Shown here: piece after piece, positions 40,532-52,822 of the stretch
Layout of the letters: each line of letters opens with the position of its first letter
Numbering within the stretch: the stretch's first letter is position 1
Assembly: GCA_037349105.1 (NCBI GenBank)
Contig: JAYJMM010000036.1
Span: 5,430,001-5,494,000 of the forward strand
Reading direction: 5' to 3'
DNA: 64,000 bases
Origin: Limnomonas spitsbergensis
Taxonomy: Eukaryota; Chlorophyta; Chlorophyceae; Chlamydomonadales
Notes under the pieces: generated by a model
Database searches by the model: none
Seen by the model: only the letters and a program-made list of their open reading frames with translations
What the model was told of the DNA's origin: nothing
Translations under genes and position numbers: made by a program

Positions 40532-43500
40532 TATTGAAGAGAGGATAAAGGAAGAGGGAGGAGTGTGTGTGTGGGGGGGGGGGGGGTATTGAAGAGAGGA
40601 TCAAGGAAGAGGGAGGAGTGTGTGTGTGGGGGGGGGGGGGGGGGTATTGAAGAGAGGATAAAGGAAGAGGGAGGAGTGTGTGTGTGTGGGGGGGGGGGGG
40701 GGGGTATTGAAGAGAGGATAAAGGAAGAGGGAGGAGTGTGTGTGTGTGGGGGGGGGGGTATTGAAGAGAGGATCAAGGAAGAGGGAGGAGTGTGTGTGGG
40801 GGGGGGGGGGGGGTATTGAAGAGAGGATCAAGGAAGAGGGAGGAGTGTGTGTGTGTGGGGGGGGGTATTGAAGAGAGGATTAAGGAAGAGGGAGGAGTGT
40901 GTGTGTGGGGGGGGGGGGTATTGAAGAGAGGATCAAGGAAGAGGGAGGAGTGTGTGTGTGTGTGTGTGGGGGGGGGGGGGGTATTGAAGAGAGGATCAAG
41001 GAAGAGGGAGGAGTGTGTGTGTGTGGGGGGGGGGGGGGGGGTATTGAAGAGAGGATAAAGGAAGAGGGAGGAGTGTGTGTGTGGGGGGGGGGGGGTATTG
41101 AAGAGAGGATTAAGGAAGAGGGAGGAGTGTGTGTGTGGGGGGGGGGGTTATTGAAGAGAGGATAAAGGAAGAGGGAGGAGTGTGTGTGTGTGTGTGTGGG
41201 GGGGGGGGGGATATTGAAGAGAGGATAAAGGAAGAGGGAGGAGTGTGCATGGGGAGCAATACCCAAGTGAGGATCAAGGAAGGGGGGAGGAGTGTGGAGG
41301 AGGGGGGATGTAGCGGGATGGTCATATCCGAGTGGGATTGAAGGCAGATATTACAGAAGTGATGTTCGGGAGAAGAGCCAAGTGAAGAAAAACGCAGAGA
41401 GACGCAGCTGTTATCAAAGCATATGGTGTTTTTATCGTTGCCCGCCTCTTTTCTGCAGGGTGTACAAAGGCAGCAATGACATGGATAGTTATGTGGAGGC
41501 GTGTCAGCGGGCACTGGGTGCAGAAGCAGCTGCTATCCTGACCCTTGGCTCTCGTCCTAATTGTCCTCCCTCATTGCCCGCCTCTTTCCCCTGCAGGGTG
41601 TACAAGGGCAGCAATGACATAAATAGTTATGTGGAGGCGTGTCAGCGGGCACTGGGTGCAGAAGCAGCTGCTATCCTGACCCTTGGCTCTCGTCCTAATT
41701 GTCCTCCCTCATTGCCCGTCTCTTTCCCCTGCAGGGTGTACAAGGGCAGCAATGACATGGATAGTTATGTGGAGGCGTGTCAGCGGGCACTGGGTGCAGA
41801 AGCAGCTGCTATCCTGACCCTTGGCTCTCGTCCTAATTGTCCTCCCTCATTGCCCGCCTCTTTCCCCTGCAGGGTGTACAAGGGCAGCAATGACATGGAT
41901 AGTTATGTGGAGGCGTGTCAACGGGCACTGGACATGCAGAAGCAGTTGCTAGCTAAGCTGAGGGGGGAGCTGCCTGAGGCGTTGGCAGCACAGAGGAACC
42001 GCGCGGCTGGAATCTGTTTTGACCTTGCTGAATATCACAACAAGCAGCGCAAGGCCGACAAGGTATGTTGGGGAAGGGGGGCGGGGGACATAAGGCGGAC
42101 GTTGCTTTGCTTAGAGGCGCAAAGCGCCCCAAGAGTTCAATTTTGGGTTCCATCCGGTTGAGGTGCAAAGCGCCGATGGGACCCAGCATTGGGCTTTGAC
42201 TTGGCCGAGATCAAACAGCGCAAGGCTAACAAAGTGGGAGGCGGTGCGGTAATAGGTGGAGGTGGAGGGGTCATCTGCTTCAGCCTTGTGGAGTGCCACA
42301 GCAAGCAGCGCAAGGCGTACAAGGCTGGTGGGCAATGGATGTATTTGACCCGAGGCTAGGCTGTACAGCGATGCCCTGGCAACCGTACATCCTTAGATTT
42401 TCCAAGCCACGGAGATGTACAGGGAGGCCCAAGGCCTCAAAAACCCTCCCAAGCCACAGCGCTGTGAAGTGTTTGTGAAGCTTATACAGCCCAGCGGAGC
42501 ACCATGTTTGATGCATGGGACAGGTGCCCGGTAAACCGGTACGGGCACAAAATGAACAATGCTGTGCAAGAAGGTCATCTGGCCTTAACCCTGACCTCCT
42601 CCAGGCCAGCCATCTGTGCGATTAGGCCCTGCGCCTGTGCGAGTCGCACAGTGACTTCCTGCTGTCGCTGTCCAAGCTGTGCAAACAAGCTCTTAGCCAT
42701 GGACATTATATACCTGACCCCCTCCAGGCCACAGACCTGTACAATTAGGCCCTGCGCCTGTGTGAGTCGCACAGAAGATCCCTGCTGTTGCTGTCCAAGC
42801 TGTAGAAAGAGGCTCTGACCATCAATATTCATCCCCTGTCCCCCTCCAGGCCACAGACCTGTACAACGAGGCTCTGCGCCTGTGTGAGTCGCACAGTGGC
42901 TCCCTGCTGGCGCTGTCCAAGCTGCACCTCTCAGCAGGCAACATGGACGCATGCCAGCAGCAGTGAGTGGCAGCAGCAGTTATATTGCAGTTACAGGGTA
43001 GTTGGAGGGCAAGGGCTAGAGGGCAGGCATCAAAGACGCATGCCAGCAGCAGTGAGTGGCAGCAGCAGTTACATGACCGTTACATGGCAGTTACATGGCA
43101 GTTACATGATCCATGACACTGCTGTTGTCGCTGCTGCTCCTGCTGTTACTACAGCTGCCCCTTTTGTTACTGCTGCCTCTCCTGTAGTCCTTTCCTTACT
43201 GTTACTATTGCTCCTGTCGTTACAGCTGCTGCAGCCACTACTCTTGCTATTATGTTGCTACTCCTGTTGTTCTGCTGCACCTCCTGTTGTTACTGCTGCT
43301 ACTGTTCCTGTTTACATTTCGCTGCTTATTCTGTGTCTCCCTCCCTCTGTTGCTACTCCTGTTGTCCTGCTGCACCTCCTGTTGTTACTGCTGCTACTGT
43401 TCCTGTTTACATTTCGCTGCTTATTCTGTGTCTCCCTCCCTCTGTTGCTACTCCTGTTGTTCTGCTACACCTCATGACATCACTGCTGCTACTGTTCCTG

Positions 43501-46500
43501 TTTACATTTCGCTGCTTATTCTGTGTCTCCCTCCCTCTGTTGCTACTCCTGTTGTCCTGCTGCACCTCCTGTTGTTACTGCTGCTACTGTTCCTGTTTAC
43601 ATTTCGCTGCTTATTCTGTGTCTCCCTCCCTCTGTTGCTACTCCTGTTGTTCTGCTACACCTCCTGTTGTTACTGCTGCTACTGTTCCTGTTTACATTTC
43701 GCTGCTCATTCTGTGTCTCCCTCCCTCTGTTGCTACTCCTGTTGTTCTGCTTCACCTCCTGTTGTCACTGCTGCTACTGTTCCTGTTTACATTTCGCTGC
43801 TTATTCTGTGTCTCCCTCCCTCTGTTGCTACTCCTGTTGTTCTGCTGCACCTCCTGTTGTCACTGCTGCTACTGTTCCTGTTTACATTTCGCTGCTCATT
43901 CTGTGTCTCCCTCCCTCTGTTGCTACTCCTGTTGTCCTGCTACACCTCATGACATCACTGCTGCTACTGCTGCTGTTTATTTTGCATGGCTTACGCTGCG
44001 TTCCGCTCCCTCTGTTGCAGGTGCGTGGTCCTGCTGAAGCACGACCCCGACAACGAGGAGGCGGCTGTGATGCTGGCAGAGCTCATGTTCCATAAGGTGA
44101 GGGTGGAACATCGCCCACCTGGCAGGTGTCCGTGACACATCCCTGCCACGGACACCGCCCTATTAGTATCTTTGCGAGCTTGGCAGGCCCTCAGTGACAT
44201 GACACCTAGACCTGTTGTACCTGATATTGGGAGGTGCGGAGGCTGTGTCACGCCTCCGAGTCCTGCAAACCTGCAAATCTGCAATCCTGCAAATCTGAAA
44301 ATCTGCCGTTATGCTGGCTGAGCTTATGTTACACAAGGTGAGGGGACAAACGTACAGCTTGCAGCGTTTCTTTTTACGGCTACGAGGCCTTCACCTTCAG
44401 CAGGCCGCCCCGTGGCTGCCCGAGGCCCGATCGGGACCGTGTCTAGTCCGGCCTGCAACTGGTGGGGCCAAAGCAGCATGGCTGGCCACAAACGGGGCCT
44501 CCGGCCAGAGGCCGGGAGGTAGATGACATGTAGCTGAGGTGCAAAGGGGGGGGGGGGGTAATCCCTGATCACGCACTGGCATCATGGGCGCAGACCCTCA
44601 CTGGAGAGGGAGGGTTTACCCTAAACCCTATTTCTTGCTTTGCTAATTTTCCACAAAGCGACTGCGAGAGGCGGCGCACCACCAATCAGCATGTGCCCCT
44701 CACACCCTGTCCAGTCCACCTGCGTCTGTGTGCCATGCACCTTAAACACCGTTGGCGTATCCCCAACTGTGGATGGCCCCTGATCTGGCTGAAATTATTC
44801 CGTCTTCCAAGGGATGCATGTCATCGTAGAGTGGCCAGTGCGTGGCATCCTCCTCCAATCCTGCTCCTGTGTGCCCGTTATCTACGTACCTTCCTGCCTC
44901 AAAGACTTTTCAATGAAAATAAAGTTTATGCACTTGCGTCTGTGTGCCCGTTATCCACGTATCTTCTTGCCTCAAATCCACTTGCGTCTGTGTGCCCGTT
45001 ATCTACCGTAAAACAGGATAGGGTTCACGTACACCCTATTTTGCATATTCGATCGGAAATACCGCGCAGGCAGGAACACATTACTCCGCGCCGCGGTTCT
45101 CCGGTTCTGATCTTCCTGCCTGAATTCACTTGCGCCATTGTGTCCATGATCTTCTTCACCCAATGCACTGCCGTGAAGCAGAATTATGATGGCGCTGTAT
45201 TCCACTCACATCCAGTGCTCTACTTTGCTCCCCCTCTCCCAAGCAAAACCTCCCCTCCCCACTTGCCCCAAGCAAAACCTCCCCTACCCACTTGCCCCAA
45301 GCAAAACCTCCCCTCCCCACTTGCCCCAAGCAAACCTCCCCCTACCCACTTGCCCCAAGCAAAACCTCCCCTCCCCACTTGCCCCAAGCAAAACCTCCCC
45401 CTACCCACTTGCCCCAAGCAAAACCTCCCCCTACCCACTTGCCCCAAGCAAAACCTCCCCTACCCACTTGCCCCAAGCAAAACCTCCCCTACCCACTTGC
45501 CCCAAGCAAAACCTCCCCTACCCACTTGCCCCAAGCAAAACCTCCCCCTACCCACTTGCCCCAAGCAAAACCTCCCCTACCCACTTGCCCCAAGCAAAAC
45601 CTCCCGCTACCCACTTGCCCCAAGCAAAACCTCCCCTCCCCACTTGCCCCAAGCAAAACCTCCCCTCCCCACTTGCCCCAAGCAAAACCTCCCGCTACCC
45701 ACTTGCCCCAAGCAAAACCTCCCCTACCCACTTGCCCCAAGCAAAACCTCCCCTACCCACTTGCGCCAAGCAAAACCTCCCGCTACCCACTTGCCCCAAG
45801 CAAAACCTCCCCTCCCCACTTGCCCCAAGCAAAACCTCCCCTCCCCACTTGCCCCAAGCAAAACCTCCCGCTACCCACTTGCCCCAAGCAAAACCTCCCC
45901 TCCCCACTTGCCCCAAGCAAAACCTCCCCTACCCACTTGCCCCAAGCAAAACCTCCCCTACCCACTTGCGCCAAGCAAAACCTCCCGCTACCCACTTGCC
46001 CCAAGCAAAACCTCCCCTCCCCACTTGCCCCAAGCAAAACCTCCCCTACCCACTTGCCCCAAGCAAAACCTCCCCTACCCACTTGCCCCAAGCAAAACCT
46101 CCCCTACCCACTTGCCCCAAGCAAAACCTCCCCCTACCCACTTGCCCCAAGCAAAACCTCCCCCTCCCCACTTGCCCCAAGCAAAACCTCCCCTACCCAC
46201 TTGCGCCAAGCAAAACCTCCCCCTACCCACTTGCGCCAAGCAAAACCTCCCCTACCCACTTGCCCCAAGCAAAACCTCCCCCTACCCACTTGCCCCAAGC
46301 AAAACCTCCCCCTACCCACTTGCCCCAAGCAAAACCTCCCCCTACCCACTTGCCCCAAGCAAAACCTCCCCTACCCACTTGCCCCAAGCAAAACCTCCCC
46401 TACCCACTTGCCCCAAGCAAACCTCCCCCTCCCCACTTGCCCCAAGCAAAACCTCCCCTACCCACTTGCCCCAAGCAAAACCTCCCCCTACCCACTTGCG

Positions 46501-49500
46501 CCAAGCAAAACCTCCCCCTACCCACTTGCCCCAAGCAAAACCTCCCCCTACCCACTTGCCCCAAGCAAAACCTCCCCTACCCACTTGCCCCAAGCAAAAC
46601 CTCCCCTACCCACTTGCCCCAAGCAAAACCTCCCCTACCCACTTGCCCCAAGCAAAACCTCCCCCTACCCACTTGCGCCAAGCAAAACCTCCCCTACCCA
46701 CTTGCCCCAAGCAAAACCTCCCCTACCCACTTGCCCCAAGCAAAACCTCCCCTCCCCACTTGCCCCAAGCAAAACCTCCCCCTACCCACTTGCCCCAAGC
46801 AAAACCTCCCCCTACCCACTTGCGCCAAGCAAAACCTCCCCTCCCCACTTGCCCCAAGCAAAACCTCCCCTCCCCACTTGCCCCAAGCAAAACCTCCCCC
46901 TACCCACTTGCCCCAAGCAAAACCTCCCCCTACCCACTTGCCCCAAGCAAAACCTCCCCTACCCACTTGCCCCAAGCAAAACCTCCCCCTACCCACTTGC
47001 CCCAAGCAAAACCTCCCCCTACCCACTTGCGCCAAGCAAAACCTCCCCCTACCCACTTGCCCCAAGCAAAACCTCCCCTACCCACTTGCCCCAAGCAAAA
47101 CCTCCCCCTACCCACTTGCCCCAAGCAAAACCTCCCCTACCCACTTGCCCCAAGCAAAACCTCCCCTACCCACTTGCCCCAAGCAAAACCTCCCCCTACC
47201 CACTTGCGCCAAGCAAAACCTCCCCTACCCACTTGCCCCAAGCAAAACCTCCCCTACCCACTTGCCCCAAGCAAAACCTCCCCTACCCACTTGCCCCAAG
47301 CAAAACCTCCGCTACCCACTTGCCCCAAGCAAAACCTCCCCTACCCACTTGCCCCAAGCAAAACCTCCCCTACCCACTTGCCCCAAGCAAAACCTCCCCT
47401 ACCCCCTTGCCCCAAGCAAAACCCCCCCCTACCCACTTGCCCCAAGCAAAACCTCCCCTACCCACTTGCCCCAAGCAAAACCTCCCCTACCCACTTGCCC
47501 CAAGCAAAACCTCCCCCTACCCACTTGCGCCAAGCAAAACCTCCCCTACCCACTTGCGCCAAGCAAAACCTCCCCTACCCACTTGCCCCAAGCAAAACCT
47601 CCCCCTACCCACTTGCCCCAAGCAAAACCTCCCCTACCCACTTGCGCCAAGCAAAACCTCCCCCTACCCACTTGCCCCAAGCAAAACCTCCCCTACCCAC
47701 TTGCGCCAAGCAAAACCTCCCCTACCCACTTGCCCCAAGCAAAACCTCCCCTACCCACTTGCCCCAAGCAAAACCTCCCCCTACCCACTTGCCCCAAGCA
47801 AAACCTCCCCTACCCACTTGCCCCAAGCAAAACCTCCCCCTACCCACTTGCCCCAAGCAAAACCTCCCCTACCCACTTGCGCCAAGCAAAACCTCCCCTA
47901 CCCACTTGCCCCAAGCAAAACCTCCCCTCCCCATGTGCCCCCTGTCACCTCGCACCCCTTCCACGCCAATGAGTTCAGGAGAACTACGACAGCGCCATCT
48001 TCCACTTCCAGCAGCTGATGGAGCGCAGCCCAACACACTATGTGGCGCTATCCAACCTCATCCAGGTGAGGGGAGGGGGGGGGATGTCAGGTGGGGTTTA
48101 GGATTAAACCCTTAACCCCCAACCCTATCCAACCTCATCAGAAAAGGGAGGTACCTCTGAACTCTTCACCTTGTAGCTTGCATCCCCCACATGCATTTCC
48201 CACCCCTACTAGCTGCTGCGGCGAGCTGGCCGCCAGGACTATGGACCTTCCTAAGTGCCTGTTGTACATGCCTGTTGCACGTGCCTGTTGTACGTGCCTG
48301 TTGTACATGCCTGTTGTACACGCCACACCTGCACCCTAAACCCTTTGCATGACGTACCTGCCTGCCAGCTCTTACGGCGTGCTGGGCGGCTGGACGATGT
48401 ACCGCGGTACTTCACGCTGGCTGAGACAGCGTCCCCCAAGGCCATCATGGACCCCGGCTTCCACTACTGCAAGGGCGTGTACAACAGGTGGGTGTGTACA
48501 GCAAGGGGGGGTGTACAACAGGTGGGTGTGTACAGCAGGGGGTGTGTACAACAGGTGGGTGTGTACAGCAAATAGTTTAACCAGGAGAGCAAGGACACCA
48601 ACAGCTGACCCCCTGGACTTGGTAAGCATAATCGCTATGGACGTGAAACCCCCTCGTCCGTTACGTTGTCGTCAGATACATTAACGACCTGCGCGAGGTT
48701 TTGAAAGAATTCAGCCAGGCGCGGACGGATACCAACCGCTGACCACATAAACCCAAGTTGTATATACTTATATACGGTAGACCTTGCCTATTACGTTCTC
48801 GTCAGGTACATCAACGATCCGCGCGAGGCGCTGAAAGAGTTCAACCAGGCGCGCAAGGACACCAAGTACGGCGGCCAGGCCATCCTGCACATGGCCGAGA
48901 TCTACCTCAACCCGGACAACGATGCGGTGTGGGAAGAGAAGGACAATGCCGACACGCCGGAGAGCCGCGAGTCGGTGGCCACTGCACGCAGCCTGCTGGG
49001 GCAGGTGAGTTGGGGGTTCAGGGCTACTGCACGCGGTACACATGGCCTGCCCTCCTGCAGTACACATGGTCTGCCCTCCTGCAGTACACATCGTCTCTCT
49101 TCCTGCAGTACACATCGTCTGTCATCCTGCTGTACACATGGTCTCTCCCCCTGCGGTACAGGTCCGTGTCCAGGACACACAGAGTCAGCGATACAGGGTG
49201 CTGGAGTGCTACGCTCTGATGGCTGGGAAGAACCAGGTGAGATCTAGACCCGAGATCTAGGACAGGTCTAGGTCAAAGTTTTGGGACAGAGATCTAAGAC
49301 AGAGATCTAAGACAGAGATCTAAGACAGAGATGTAGGTCGGAGGTACAGGTCACAGATCTACGTCATCAGGGCAACCCATTGCCCCGGGGCTACCTGAAC
49401 CTGCTAAGGAGGTCCTGTGGGCCTGCTGGGGGATCTGCTTACGAGTCGGGGGGAGGTGCGGCTGTTCTTGGGACGGACCCAGCATGCGCCTACAGCCCTC

Positions 49501-52500
49501 CACATTGCTCTGGCTCGTTACCTGTGCGGTGCACCCATAGGTCGTGACACTGTCACCTCACACACCCCGCATCTCCTCCCCTCCTTTTTCACATCTGCCT
49601 GGCACTCAGCTCCATCCTCTCCTCTCTCCTCCCCTCCGCCTCTGACCGCCTCTCCCATCTAACCCTTTTTGCCCCACAGTGTCAGATTGCCCCACCTCCC
49701 TTGTCTCCTCTCCGCTCTCCTCCCCTCCGCCTCTGACCACCTCTCCCACCTAACCCTATTGCCTCACAGGGTCAGATTGAGTCTGCACTATTGCCGCACC
49801 CCCCGTTTCTCCTCTCCGCTCAGCTCCTCTTCTCCTCTCACCACCTCTCCCACCTAACCCTATTGCCACACCCCCCGTTTCTCCTCTCCGCTCAGCTCCT
49901 CTTCTCCTCTCACCACCTCTCCCACCTCACCCTATTGCCGCACCCCCCGTTTCTCCTCTCCGCTCAGCTCCTCTTCTCCTCTCACCACCTCTCCCACCTA
50001 ACCCTATTGCCGCACCCCCCGTTTCTCCTCTCCGCTCAGCTCCTCTTCTCCTCTCACCACCTCTCCCACCTAACCCTATTGCCACACCCCCCGTTTCTCC
50101 TCTCCGCTCAGCTCCTCTTCTCCTCTCACCACCTCTCCCACCTCACCCTATTGCCGCACCCCCCGTTTCTCCTCTCCGCTCAGCTCCTCTTCTCCTCTCA
50201 CCACCTCTCCCACCTAACCCTATTGCCGCACCCCCCGTTTCTCCTCTCCGCTCAGCTCCTCTTCTCCTCTCACCACCTCTCCCACCTCACCCTATTGCCG
50301 CACCCCCCGTTTCTCCTCTCCGCTCAGCTCCTCTTCTCCTCTCACCACCTCTCCCACCTCGCCCTATTGCCGCACCCCCCGTTTCTCCTCTCCGCTCAGC
50401 TCCTCTTCTCCTCTCACCACCTCTCCCACCTAACCCTATTGCCGCACCCCCCGTTTCTCCTCTCCGCTCAGCTCCTCTTCTCCTCTCACCACCTCTCCCA
50501 CCTAACCCTATTGCCGCACCCCCGTTTCTCCTCTCCGCTCAGCTCCTCTCCTCCTCTCACCACCTCTCCCACCTCACCCTATTGCCGCACCCCCCGTTTC
50601 TCCTCTCCGCTCAGCTCCTCTTCTCCTCTCACCACCTCTCCCACCTCACCCTATTGCCGCACCCCCCGTTTCTCCTCTCCGCTCAGCTCCTCTCCTCCTC
50701 TCACCACCTCTCCCACCTCACCCTATTGCCGCACCCCCCGTTTCTCCTCTCCGCTCAGCTCCTCTCCTCCTCTCACCACCTCTCCCACCTCACCCTATTG
50801 CCGCACCCCCCGTTTCTCCTCTCCGCTCAGCTCCTCTCCTCCTCTCACCACCTCTCCCACCTCGCCCTATTGCCGCACCCCCCGTTTCTCCTCTCCGCTC
50901 AGCTCCTCTCCTCCTCTCACCACCTCTCCCACCTCACCCTATTGCCGCACCCCCCGTTTCTCCTCTCCGCTCAGCTCCTCTCCTCCTCTCACCACCTCTC
51001 CCACCTCACCCTATTGCCGCACAGGGTCAGATTGAGTCAGCGTTGTCCCAGCTGTTGGACCTAGGGAATGAGGACCCCAACAACGTCCCCGTCCTGCTGG
51101 CACTGGCAACAGGTGAGAAGTGTGAAATCACTGTATAATCACTGGCAACAGGTGTGGAGTGTGAACATCAGTGTAGGTTCACTGGCAACAGGTGTGGAGT
51201 ATGAACATCAGTGTAGGTTCACTGGCAACAGGTGTGGAGTGTGAACATCAGTGAGGATCACTGGCAACAGGTGTGGAGTGTGAACATCAGTGAGGATCAC
51301 TGGCAACAGGTGTGGAGTGTGAACATCAGTGTAGGTTCACTGGCAACAGGTGAGAAGTGTGAACATCACTGTAGGATCACTGGCAACAGGTGTGGAGTGT
51401 GGACCTTTATTTGTGATCAGGGAGGTCCTGCACTGTTCATCCAAGAACGTCCCTGTCCTGCTGGCACTGGCAACAGGTGGAAAGTGTGAACATCAGTGTA
51501 GGGCTCGGTTCTGTTTAAGCTACATCCTTTTGTATCTTTGCTTTCGACATGTCCTTCAAGTTTGCGACGTCTGGCCCTTCTGCAAAAGGTCGATGGTGCT
51601 TGCGTTTACAATATGATAACAAGGCAGCTATAGCTTGTTCTGCCCGCTTTGATTGTTCCTCCTCCACCCCTTCCCTGCTTGCCCCCACTCCCTTGCATCC
51701 CTCCGTCTGCAGGTTTTATGATGCTGAAGCAGACGCCCAAGGCCCGCAACCAGCTCAAACGCGTCCAGAAGATTCCCTACAAACCCGATGAGGGCGAGGA
51801 GTTTGAGCGTGGCTGGCTCCTGCTGGCAGACATCCACATCCAGGTGGGAGACAGCTGGGATAGGGCGGAGGGGGGCAGGGAGAGTAGAGGGTGCATGCTC
51901 CTGCTGGCAGACATCCACATCCAGGTGGGAGACAGCTGGGATAGGGCGGAGGGGGGCAGGGAGAGTAGAGCGAGCATGCTCCTGCTGGCAGGCATCCACA
52001 TCCACATCCAGGTGGGAGACAGCTGGGATAGGGCGGAGGGGGGCAGGGAGAGTAGAGGTAGATTATGGGGAGGGAGGGTGGGGAGAGTGGGGCCAAGAGG
52101 AGAGCAGGGAGCAGGGACACAGGATACGGCTGCATGGGCAAACAATCCCGTATCCCTGTTGGGGGCAGTTGAGCGAGCATGCTCCTGCTGGCAGACATCC
52201 ATAGCCAGGTGGGCGGCAACGAGTGTCGATCAGGCTACTGCCTATCCTACGGCCGGTGGGCCAGGCAGCAGTTTTAATCTCATCACCAGGTTCCCCCTGA
52301 GGCCCTGACCATAAAAGCCATGAAAGTGTATATATCCTTGTTGCGCCGACATCTTCCAAAAATAACAAGGTAACCAACCCATCACCCGCACCATGCTGCT
52401 TGCAGGGCGGCAAGTTTGACCTTGCGCAGGACCTGTGCCAGAAGTGCCTGAAGTACAACAAGTCGTGTGCCAAGGCGTGGGAGGTGATGGGGTCCATCAT

Positions 52501-52785
52501 GGAGCGGGAGCAGTCGTACAAGGACGCGGCGGAGCACTACGAGAAGGCATGGAAGCACGAGAACCAGGCCTCAGCACAGGTAGGCTCATGCACACACACA
52601 CAGACACACACACAGAGAGACTAGGATGCAGAATCAGGCAGTAGTGCAGGTGGGTTTTTGTACGCACACACACACACACACTCACACAGACTAGGAGAAA
52701 CGTCAGGCATTCGCGCAAGTGGTTTTCCGCACACACACAAACACAGGCCAGGATAAATCATCAGGCATAAGGGTGGGTGGGCTTC

Positions 52786-52822
<37 letters not shown>

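Noticed and set aside
39570..40604. Pro/His/Ser-rich 344-codon minus-strand frame
   Set aside because: Antisense reading of the G-run minisatellite within IFT139 intron 23.
43252..44037. Cys/Leu-rich 261-codon frame resembling a membrane protein
   Set aside because: Pyrimidine-rich 95-bp tandem; hydrophobicity comes from CTG/CTC/TGC codons.
45225..47935. CRISPR array
   Set aside because: Units are contiguous with no unique spacers, and the DNA is a eukaryotic intron. The same holds for 56677-57283.
44693..48115. 1140-codon plus-strand open frame (and 928- and 908-codon frames overlapping it)
   Set aside because: They are the 29/30-bp minisatellite read in three phases; the composition is pure repeat and the region lies between well-supported IFT139 exons 26 and 27.
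49791..51035. 414-codon plus-strand frame
   Set aside because: 72-bp tandem (24 codons) read in frame; intronic by the exon 30-31 junction.
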